A stretch of 64,000 nucleotides of DNA, taken from positions 2,604,001-2,668,000 of the forward strand of contig NC_091054.1 in NCBI RefSeq assembly GCF_963966145.1, read 5' to 3'. A program made the translations under genes and the position numbers. Below the pieces are notes generated by a model. The model was not told where the DNA came from, ran no database searches, and was given only the letters and a program-made list of their open reading frames with translations. Within the stretch, counting starts at the first letter, position 1; each line of letters begins with the position of its first letter. The DNA is from Tenebrio molitor (lineage: Eukaryota; Arthropoda; Insecta; Coleoptera; Tenebrionidae). Below, piece by piece: positions 28,001-40,000 of this stretch.

Positions 28001-31000
28001 GATGAAAACAAAAATTTTATGAAAAAATATGATTGATGTGTTTTTTTAACGTACTCGTTATTTTTTTCTATGATGTATGCATTTAAAAAATCAAAATGTA
28101 GTTTTATACACGGGTCAGATGTGACCCAGTAGCTTAGAACGGCGAGGGTGAAAGCACTTCATACAAGTTCTATGGGATGAAGTGGTCATTATTAATTGAA
28201 ATAAACATTAAAGCCCAAACATCAGTTTAGATTATAGATTTTTTTGTTCGACACTGTCAGAATTTGAGAATTTTCTCCTGTGTGAACGGATTTTCATAAA
28301 TTTGACAACTTGTTAAAACGAAACGTCAAGCTAATTTTAAAGATTTTTAGCGATTTGGAGCCTTTAAGGGGCTCGTCGAACAAAAAAAAAAACGTTGTAT
28401 TCAACTCGTTATTGTGTAATTTGGGCTTTTTTTGGCACTCGTGTACTTTTAAAACTCTCGTTTCACTCGAGTTTTAAACTGGTCCACTCATGCCAAAAAA
28501 AGCCAAAATTACACACGAACTCGTTAAATAAATAACTATTGTATTATTTTTCCAAGCATTCGGTTCATTGTTTACGCTGATGCATTCACTTATTAAAAAC
28601 ATCAAATAACTTTTAAACTAATCTCTTTTCGCAATTACGAATTTATTTGTTGGAGTGGAGAATTATGAATTTGAATTGACAATAGCAACCTTTTGGGTAG
28701 AAACTTCCTTTGAAAAGCTCCACGGGGTCGGTTCCCTATAGTAGTAAAGTAATCTCTCGGGTCTGGTTGTAAATTTCCCTCTTTCAGAATTTTATTATGG
28801 TGATTAGTATGGAGGGGTCGTAAATTGTAAGACTACTTTAGCTTCATTTAAACTAATTAAATCTCTGCAGATTTTTTTTTCATTTAGATGTACTGAAAAT
28901 AAAATGAAAATACTGAAAAAACAAACATGGTGGTGGAGTAAAAACATATCTGTGAAGGTAAAAAAAAAGTATACAAGAGAACGTGACGTTTAATTTATTC
29001 TTTTGTTACGTCTTCGCCTCGGTACCAGCCCCTGTTCCACTATCCGTAAATCGGCGACGATTAAATAGTTCTCAAAAGAACTGTTTTATACAGTAAGTCG
29101 ATGGTACAATTATATATTCACCTGTGGAAAACACGCTACACGCTGTCATTGTCGACTCACGGACCAAAAAAAATGTAAACTGGGGGTGGTCGCTCTGAAC
29201 CTTCTGATTGAATTTCTGTGTTTCTAACTACACACAGCAACTGCTGTTTCAATTCTGGGAGATTTTTCAGCAGAATGAAGATTTCAGCCAATGAGAAAAT
29301 AGCATTTTGAGACACTGTAGCAAAATAATTTCAAACATCGTTTCAACGTAGAACTGGGACGTAGATGTGATGGCGTCTTTTGAAAAAAAAACCTCAATTG
29401 TCCAGAGCTTTGGATACACCAAAACTTGTTAAATAAAGCGTTGGTAATGTGAAGTTTATTTGGGGTTTTATTAGAAAAAAGTCCTATCTAATCTTGATAA
29501 CGTAACATGCAAGGAGGAGGAGGTCCGGTCTGGTGGTTGTTGTACCTATGACCTATGAAATAGAACGAGTCCATTAATTTTAAAGTGAAAACCTTTGGGA
29601 ATCGCTTAACAAATACCCACGGTGGAATATGGTGATTGGTTCAGGTGCCCTTTCCTTAGTACTAACCGTACTTTACTTCTTGGTTGAAATACCTATTTTG
29701 AATGTCATTGTGGGGTTGTATTAGACTTGAAAACTTTTCCGTCGGATTGCTGTTGGGTCCGTAATTTACACGGCGTAATTTGCGTAAGGCTTTTTGTTTG
29801 TATTTTTCCCCCAGCGCCGGTCCATCCGCAGAAAAGCCCTTTTTACATTGTCGTCGAAACTGGATCCGTTTTATTGCGCTTAACGCGGTCGTGATTAAAT
29901 TTTTTCCCTCACTTTCGTTCCCCATCCCGCTCTCTTTCTCTTCTCCATTTTTGCCTGTCGGCATTAAAATCCGCCCCGGCCGCATCGATATGCAAAATAG
30001 TCTTGAGGGGGCTCCCGATTTGCATTAATACGCCTGAATTATACATTTAAGTGAATGTTTTCTGGCGTGTTCGCGAATGGAACACGCTCAATCCCCATTA
30101 TGCAAAACGAGAAATGCTCAAGAACGAGTCGAGAAATCGCGTTTTTCGTTTCCCCGTGCCCGTCGCGCCGCCCCAGCGTATACCCGTCGCGCTTAATTTA
30201 TTTGAGATTCCCGCCGATTTTACGACTCCATTCATACGTCAATGGACGGCTAATTGTCCTTTCTTTTGGCGAACGCGACTCATGTACGTACATACCGCAC
30301 GGGACCGCCGCCCCCGGGGCTTTATTAAGGTGGGTTTACGACCGGCCCGCGGCCATTTATTGAATAAGTCCCGGGGCCGTAAAGACGCATAACGAGCGTC
30401 GTTCATTACCGCGGCGCGTGATATTTACGACGAGCGGCGTAAATCCGGGACCCGGAGCCGTCGTTTAGGGCGGAAGCGGCTCCGGGGCCGTCGTAAAAAA
30501 ACGACGCACCGCGCACGGTTCGGGGAATTTCTGAAAAGCGCGAAAAATATTTATAAACGCCGCCGTGGTACACAAAGGGCCGGCCTAATTGAAAATTGAT
30601 GGGAGGGCAGAGATAGGCGAGGGCTCCGGACTCGCCGCACGGACTTCGTTTGCATATTAAACAGGGCTTTTAAATATTTAAGGGCGCCCCCTAGTCTCTA
30701 CCAGACGAATTAAATACGCCCACGCCGGGGGACACCTTATCGATGTTGTTTATCTAGCTGGGAGTCGAGTGTACCAAGCCTAATGGCCACGTTACATAAT
30801 TTGTTACATACGACAAAAGCCTCGATATTTGCATACAATGGTCGATGTTTCATATATTTTTTTTTTGGTGTAAATGTGTAGTCAATGTGTGCACGGTGGC
30901 AACAATGGGAATGAATTAGCGTCGCCGCGAACTCTTGCGGAAAATCGACAAGAAAGGCAAATGTTGCGCCGCCACTGGTGGATCGACAAGCTGTCAATTG

Positions 31001-34000
31001 CCGTGTCATTTATGAGCCAGATGCGCCGATTTATATATTTTGTGAGTGGATTTTCGTGTCGAATTGAATTAAACGTGTCGATATCGGTGATAATATGTCA
31101 ATTGAATGAGTATAATCATTTCGTTAATGATCTGTAAATCATTCATTGTCAAATTTAATTTAATGCAATTATCTTCAGCCGTTGCATTGTCACGCTTGTT
31201 GCTTCCACCGATTAGCACTTATTAAATATTGTCAATTTATGCTTCGTTTGACACCTGTTAGTCACTCGGAACCGTCCACTGTAACACCCATTTTACGAAT
31301 TATAAAAGCCATTGTTATTGGAAAATTTCAAGGGAAATAATTTTAAATTTTTCTATTTATAACAGTCGACTAATGAAAAAATAGTTATTTATGCAACAAG
31401 TGAGTAAAGTAATACTTTTTTTTACGAGAAGGAAAATTTGTCGCCCGAGCGAAGCGAGTACGCAAATCCGCCGAGTAAAAAAAAGATACTTTACTAACGA
31501 GTTGCATACAAAATTTTCTCCTGTGTGAACCCGTGGACCTTTAAAACGCTCGTTTTACTCGCGTTTTAAATTGGCCCACTCATGCCAAAAAAATCCCAAT
31601 TTACATACGAACTCGTTAAAAAAACTACTAATTATGAATGAAAAATTTTATAATTGCGTTAAAAAATGACACGCTACGGCACTTTTTTTAACGCAAAATG
31701 CGTGCAAATGAACCGTTATGGCACTTTTTTAACGCTTCTTGACCGATTCAAAAATCACATATTTTATGAACGCAAACGAATGAAAAAACGTGCACTTTTT
31801 TTGACGGATGTTAAAAAATGAAATTTTATTTTTCGGCCAAATTGTCGTAATTCTGGTCCTTAATTGACCTATTAGTAGGATCCCACATGGTTTTAGTGAG
31901 GTTTAAATCAGGACATTGTGGAGGCCAACACATAACATGAACTGATTCTTTTTTTTTAGTGTTTTGGGTCATTTTATATTATTCTTATAACTACTTGACA
32001 TTTACTAACATTTTTGTTGGATTGTTTTTGCACAGGCGAAGAAAAATAAAACGTGGAATATTTTAATCAATAACAAGGATCAATTGTTTAGCACAGAAAT
32101 GAGTAATCTGCTTTTAAAGTACAGTCTATTGGTCCAGAAAATGAAAATGTCCGAAATTGCTTTAGACTGTTGGTTATTAGAAATGATCGTCCCATCGCAG
32201 TTGGCGTTGGTGACGTAGTTGAATGTGCCGCAATCCTCATAACATGAGTGAGACTAGTATCGCCGAGTGGAAATCTGTCTACTAGTTTGTCCAACGTTGC
32301 GAGGCTGGCGGCACGTCCAAAATTAGTGTAGGTTTTCAACGCCGACTGCGATGGAACAATAATTTATATGGCTGTGCAAATCTTTTGACATTCCTCGACG
32401 AAGCACCTAAGTTTATTATGAAAATATAAAACCACTTGCAATAATAAATATTTTCCCAGTTAAATGCGTCATTATTTACATTTAGTAATTTACTGTAAAT
32501 AATTAAATGGTGTTAATTTGGTAATTCCAAAAGGTATATGTCAATACATCGGAAAGGTTTTAAATTTGACGTTATCGTTGTCAAATAATAATGCAGGTGG
32601 GCAAGTGCATGAAGAATATATTTACTTATGCAACACGGAATTAAGTGAAAATGTATGAATTGCAGTATGCAGTTTCTCCGCTATTTGCAGGTGCAGTTTT
32701 ACGACTACTGCAACACAACAACGCCCCTTTTAAGTTCTTTCCGAAAACATGTTCCGCAAACAGTTTAACGTTCCCAAAGACATGGTGCGATTTAGCTGTA
32801 TTTGATGCGTAAAATTTGCTAATTTTTATGACCTTTAGCCCCCAGTATTCCATAAAACCGTTTACAACTTCTCATTACAGAATTGTATTGCTTGTTTTAC
32901 ATCCAGTATTAGGAAGAGGCTAATTTATGCCGTTCCGCGACGGAGATGTTACGAACTGCTTTAAAAGGCAAAGTTTTAAATAATGCACTAGACAAGGCCG
33001 CGATTTGAAAAATTAACCGTCAGCGGAAGAGACGGTTCTAACATCATTGACCTCCACGTTGAAGCTGTTCCGGAAACGAGCGAATAATTTGCGAAGGTTA
33101 AGCCGTCCTAGGAGATCCCGCAAAGGTGTCAGGTGTTGCGCCTTTTTCCGTGGAGAAATTTTTCCCAGCAGAGCGCATTGCGCACGGCAGACTTGCGCTC
33201 TGATCCTGGAAAAAAGGAAAAAACAAGAAGAGAAAAAAAAAACGCGAAACGAAACGCGTCGAACTACACGGACGGCCTTGTTCTTCTTTCCCCGCGCGTG
33301 CGATTTGTTAAAACGTCTTGTCGTACAAGTCCTGCGAGGCGTTGCTTTTATTTATCGGCTCCGGTCGGCCGCCCGGACCGGAGGAATCCGGTATTTTGGG
33401 ATTTCGGAAAAGCGCGGGGCGTCTCGGGAAATTCGATTTTTTCGCCGTCGTTCTCGTCGAATTGCGTTTCCTGAAAAATGGTAATGGATGTCTCCTCGGC
33501 CGGGTGAAAACTCGCGGCGCAGGCGCCGCCGCCTTCCAACCCAGTCGCGGACATGGTTCTCGCTCAGTGTGAGGTGAAGTCTCCTGCAGAGAGCTCTGTG
33601 TTTCTCCTGCGGCACGACCCAATTCGCTCTCTCCCATTTAGCCCCCCAAAAAAAAGTTGACGCTTTCGAGATCGTCGGCGCTAAATAATCCGGGCGGAGT
33701 GTGTTTGTGCAGTGTTTTTTCGTGGACGGGTCTTTGGTCTTTGTTGGTGGTTTTTCATCGATCCTGACTTGGAAAAACAAGGGGGGATTGTTATAATTTT
33801 TTTTTTGGTTCGCCTGTTTGTCCGCGTGTGTGTGTGTAGTGAACATTTAAAGGGGGATTTAGTGGTACGGAAATAATTTAATAGATCGTAAATGTCGATA
33901 GTGTTATGGCTACTTTACGGTGGAGGCTATAAATCGGTCGGATTTGAATGTGTGCAATAAAAGCGACGTTTGGAAAATTGTGAATTTCGCGTATTTTATC

Positions 34001-37000
34001 GTCAAGGGTGTTCGGTCCGGGGTGGGGCGGGACGACGCCGCCGACGACGACGTTTATTTTTTTGGCGGGATGCCCACCTTTTTGTGTGTGTGTGTGCGTA
34101 TGTGCGTCGTGTTTTACAAGCTAACACACGCGATATGTCATAAGCTATTTCTAACGTTGCTCGTAAATAAGTATACACTGCATATTTTAGCCGGGGACGG
34201 GTTTTTGCTGCCCCATTATCTATTTAAGTTTTATGCATCCGGCTCTAATTATTATTCAGCAGCGCCGTTTTCTGTAAAATTTATTGGATGTTTGTTGACT
34301 AGAAAAACCATGAATATTTATCAGACCAACATAAATATATATTATTATCAGATTCCATTTGCATGTTTATTTTACGTTTAATTCTGGTAAGAAGAAATTA
34401 TAATTAATCACATGCGATCATTAGTCGCATAATATATTTGTCCCGATTTAATTGGTTGTTAATTTGTTTTTTTTTTCAACGCGTTCGTTTTCGTGATGAC
34501 TCTTCCGTCAGATATCTTATCAATTGTCAACTCGTACCGTCATTTATCGTCATAATTTATTTGTCAAAGTAGACACTTGCAGAATAATAATGATGACTTA
34601 GGAAAAAATTTCATCAATTTCCAGAACACGATAATCTGTCAAGTGATCATTTACAATTAATCAATAGAGGAAACAAAAGTGGTTTCTGATACAAAAACTG
34701 TATACAGGGTGTTATTGAAAGTTGTACAGATATTTTAACCACGAGCTACTGGCTTCATGTAGAACTCGGAAAAAATATTTAAAAAATTCTGTCAAAAAAT
34801 AAAATTACATTTTTTATGCTACAATTTTTTTAAATTGCTTTTAGTTTTCTACGTTGTCCTACAATCTCGTAGGTAAAATTTCGGCACATTTAAAAAATAC
34901 ACCCTGTATATGCCAAGTAACCTATAGGAAATATGCTTTAAAACAAGGAAACCGCATTGGTTATACAGGTTGTATTTTTAAAATGTGCCGAAATTTTACC
35001 TACGAGGTTGTTTGATAACGTAAAAGACTAAAAGCAATAAAAAAAATTGTAGCTCAAAAATTAAATTTCATTTTTTGACAGAATTTTTTAAATATTTTTT
35101 CGGACTTCTACATGAAGTCAGTAGCTCGTGGTTAAAATATCTGTACAACTTTCAATAACGCCCTGTATACCTACTCTGTTTCTGAGCTCGATGCCGCTCA
35201 GCCATAAAATGACCGAAGCGCTGACAGATTCCAGTGCGTCTAAAACATTTCATGAACAATCAATTATAAGCAGCCTAGGCCGTTCTACCGGTACATATTA
35301 AAATGTGACAATTTTACCGGCATCGAACTCAGAAACGGAGTATACTTAAAAATCAATCGCGAATCTGGACTCAAATTTGGATTCAAAAATTTCACATTTC
35401 GTCGCGTACTGCTCCGACTTCTTCTTACCATCGATCATCTTCCAAGCGCTGTCATTTTCGTAATTGAAACTGTCAATTTCCGTCATCGATTTGTCTCGGT
35501 AGCAGCGAAAGTGAACATTATGTCATATCGATTGTCCGCATGTACATGTTATGTATTCTGTCTTCTCAAATAGACATCTGTATTGTTAAGTTGACAGAAC
35601 ACCGGTCCAGCATCGATTTGTCAATTATTTGATCCGATTCGTGTCTGATTTATATTCCGGTTGTTTCTCGTTGTAAATCCCCGTCGAAATTTTTTTTTGA
35701 AAGTACATACGTCGCTCACGTACTTTCCCAACCGTCGTAGATTAATCGGACGGCGAAAAAACTCGACTTAATTTAATAACAATAATCATTCGTGGAGATT
35801 GTGTAAGTGAGTAATTACGCCGGAGAAAAGAAACACTGAGTGTAATTGCGGCACTCAACGAACAGATGTATCTACGTTTTTGCGTTGGTCGTAACGGCGG
35901 TGAGTGCTGTTGGGTGGATTTTTTTTTCCGGGAGATTAAATCCCGATTTCTGCCAACATGCAGAATCGTGTCGTCGAGGGGTATCGGGAATCCATTGTCG
36001 AGATTGCGTGAGGGTCGGTTTTGGGTCGCGGCCGGCTCAAGAATGCTCCGTGGTATTCCCGTTCGATTGGTCTGTTCGTTCGTTCTCCTTTCGCCGAGGA
36101 GCGGAGCACGGGAGCTGAATTATGCATACGGACGTGCGGTCCGTAACCGGCAATTTGTACCCCGTCGGCCGCTAGATAAACCTGTGTTTAGCGAAAATTA
36201 CGAAAACATCATAAAAGCCGGCACAATAACGTCCCAACGCAAATTATCATTTTATAATAATGCCCCGCCGGACGACGAAATTATCAGTTCTCGTATGTCC
36301 CGACGGACGTTTTCGAAACGCCGATCACTATATTCGACGTAATTACGTCGTTAAGTTCGAAAGTTGGGCAGGGATCGTGATCGCGAAACGCAACCGAACG
36401 CCAATTACAACAGGAATTCACCACCGCAATAATTAATAATCGGCTTAACGGGCGATCGTAAATTTTCAAATGGAGATTTGTTTATAAACACGGGCCGCGC
36501 AAATTGAGAGGGTCGTTAATTTGCAGCGCCGGGTACGAGGAGATGGGTGGGTGGCCGGTGCCGGGTCTTGGACTCGATCGTGATTGGTCGACGAGAAGTG
36601 GTTCGGTAAAAATGAATAAAAAACGATTTTTGTGCGGCATCCCGATTGTGTACGTCTTCGCTGAAGGGTGTTTGTTTAAAGTGAGAGCGGGGAGAGTGTG
36701 CGCTTTGAGGGTTTGCGGTTTAGAGGGTGCAAGTGGCAACCATCAGCGGTTCAGTCAGTTCAGTTCCAACAGATTAATTCCAAGCGGCCAAATGGAGGGG
36801 CTTTTCAAATTTTCGATTACAGTTCAGATGTAAATTTGGTCTGGTTACGAAAGAAACAAAAAAAAGTTTCACATATTTGTACGAGATCGAGAGGAAAATT
36901 AAATAATAGTGTATTACATAACGAGTGCGGAAAGTGACACATTTAGCACGAGTGTGTATGTTCATGCAGAAGAAGAGAAATCGCACAACATGAAAAACAC

Positions 37001-40000
37001 TTTCCAGCCAGTTATGTACACGATTTTTCCTGTATCCATAAAATCGTAGCAGCGTAATTAATGATTTAGTAATGATCAGTGATGTTGAAAAGCGAAGCGA
37101 TTATTTTATTTTGTAGTAAATGTCAGAATTTCAAAGCCGCCTACCATTTTCAAATAATCCCTACCGGAAAGAAGCCAATTTGATATTTTAAAATAAATTT
37201 GTAAAACAAACATTTCAATTTTTTTTTTAATTAAAGATAAAATAAGTTAATGAAGAAGGTTTAAGGTTTGCACCTCGGGCGTTTCAACCAATGAAATTAT
37301 CACTTGAATGCAATTCAATTTTATGTGGTAATATAATAACATCTTTGTTCTTGTTCGACATCATTTTTGAATTAAATAAAACGACGTGCAAAGTGAGTCA
37401 GTGTTAATTTTTCTTTATTATTGTTAATTAAATAAAACTGCTTGTTTACTTTACGTTACGTTTTCCATTAAAGTTATTGCTAACGTGAGGGAAGTAGCAT
37501 GACAAAACTTTAATTATGTTTCTGCTGTTTTAATTGTTGAACATGAAAAATTTACATCAACTCAAATCGATAACACTGTATAACTGAAAGCATACAATTT
37601 TTCGAACAAACATGTTAAGAATTTTCTTTGTGGTGATGACGAGGGAAAAGTTATTCCTGTTTAAAAAAAATTTTTTTTGACGCGGAAACGTTCCTGAGGT
37701 TTTTTTGCAGGAATATAAATTGTCAATTAAGTCTGTTTGTGAAAATATCAGAGGCCCACGCATCTCTGCCGTGATCCATTATACCGTGCGATCAACAATT
37801 ACATACTTTGATAAGGGGCGGCCATGATTTTGATAGTGTCAGATTTTTCAGATCTTTGCTAACTCAACCAATAAACGTTAAACAACTGTCACTAATTTTA
37901 ACGCAAACATGGTTTTTACATCAGAATATAAAGGGTTCTGTCTATTTGTTTGGGCGAGTTTCGGCAAAAATTTCCAAATTTAAATTGAAACAGGTATATG
38001 CAACCAAAAATACATCCAGGCATTGCAGAATATCTATGGACATACGTCCAAAATCTCAAAGGCTTCTTTGATCTAAATAATTGTTGATTGCACGGTATAC
38101 TAAATTGATGTCATTACGAAAATTGAAACTTGTCTACTTAGTTCAAAAAATAACATTTCTTGTAGAAAACTGCAAAAGACTGCGTTTTGTTAACGTTCAC
38201 GTGGGTAGTAAGTTAATTAACAAACTGTGATTTTAGTAGCTTTTGAGCTAACACAAACAGTAACCATGTGATGAATCTGTATGCGATACTTTTTTGGCGT
38301 TTTTACAAATGAAAGAATTTTTTTTAAATCAAACGTACCAAGAAACATCTTGTTAATTCTCTAATAATCAAGTCTTCGGTGGAGCGTTAGGTGCGTTTTG
38401 ACCGCCACCGTCCCAGCCATTGGGCCGATCCGTCATTAAGAAACAACAACCCTAAACCAAACAACCCTCCAGCGCAGCGTAACTGTTGTTTTTGGTTGAA
38501 CTGAAAAGCGTCCGTATGTCGGCAACAACCCCTGCGAGTTAATGGGCCAAAATCACACATCCGCCCCGAGGGCAGGGGTGCTCATTACGAGGTCTCGTCT
38601 ACGACCCTTAACTGCGGAGTTGCGGTTTAATAAAATTTTACGGCGCACGCCGTGATCTTGAGCACTCGAAAATTGCCGCGATTTCCGAACCTGTGTGCGC
38701 CGCCACCGTTAAATTGAATGTTTACTGCGGGGACATTTAATCCGGCGGCGATTATGTGAGACGAGAAGAAGGGGGTTGAGGAGGGGTTCTAAGGAGTCGC
38801 GAGTCGGACGCGTGGGCCCACCTCGAGGGCGACACTCTCACCACTACCAGTCCCATTATCATAATAATGATGGGCACGGTCGAGTAGGTGAGCGCATCTC
38901 ACAATGGCTGGCGATGTTTACTCATCTTCTTGAATGGTCGTGCACAAAGAAAAACGTGCCGTGCCTATCATGTCGTGGTTTGTTAAACACCGGTCGTACA
39001 TGGCATTAAATAAATAACAGTTCGTATACCGACAGAGCCGAGTAAATAATGGCATTTTATAAGGGGATTAAGTCGTAAGTGTTGTCGAGATTAGCGTGGG
39101 ACCGTTCGTTGGGGATTTTCCGCCGAAATTGTAGCCTCCCCCGTGGATTCATTAAAGGAATGATTCAGGTTAAATGTTGGGTCATTTCGAAGACAGATAG
39201 AGTTTGCAGGTTTTCAAAAGTACAACTGCAGTGGGGTTGTTGTGAGTTTGTAACTTTTAAATTGCTCAAATATACCAACCGGCGCCTTTTGTTGATTTAT
39301 CTAACAGTTTAGATAATGCAATATTTATTTAAGCGCACATAGTATCTACAGAATAATTTGTAAAAGATTATGCAATTAAACTAAAAAGTTCTAAATGCAC
39401 TTAACTGAAAAATTAAGACCCAGTTTGACAGTCCGTTGTTTAATAGAATAAACAAGAACTGAAAGCGATACAAAACTACAGTAAAACCTCTGAATAGCGG
39501 TCACAAAAATGTGTTGTAAAAATAACCGCGATGGGGAGGTGGCCGTTATTGAGAGTGAAGAATAAATAAAACGCTTCAAAACTGGCCGTTTTTAGATAAC
39601 GTGACCGTTTTTCGGAGGGCGAAAATAGAGACTTTACTGTATTTAAATTTGTTAATACAACTGTCGGATGTTTAAATTAAGTGGAGGAAAAACGGCAGAA
39701 AATTATGTCGATGTTAAGATATCGAAAAATGAATAAATTTTAACTGTTTCGTTTGAGAAACTAGGTAAAGGTAATTTTTTAAAATTGTAAATTTTCAGTT
39801 TGACAGCTCATAAGTAATACATGAGCAGTTTACATTTATGATAATTGTGCCATAGAAAACTTTATAGTCGTTAAAATTCATAACAATTTATTTCACCTTG
39901 CAGTCATGATTCGGAGTTTTGAATATTACAATTTTTTTTAGAGCAATGGTTTTAAGAATATTTTTCAGTGTCCCATAAAGTAGACTGCATTTTATCTTTA

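Noticed and set aside
33047..33846. Overlapping 145- and 164-codon frames on both strands
   Set aside because: Mutual shadows in a GC-rich block; the composition reflects base content rather than a protein.
35846..36118. Frame with a signal-peptide-like start
   Set aside because: It needs a non-ATG start, sits in a CpG-rich block with overlapping frames and shows no domain.
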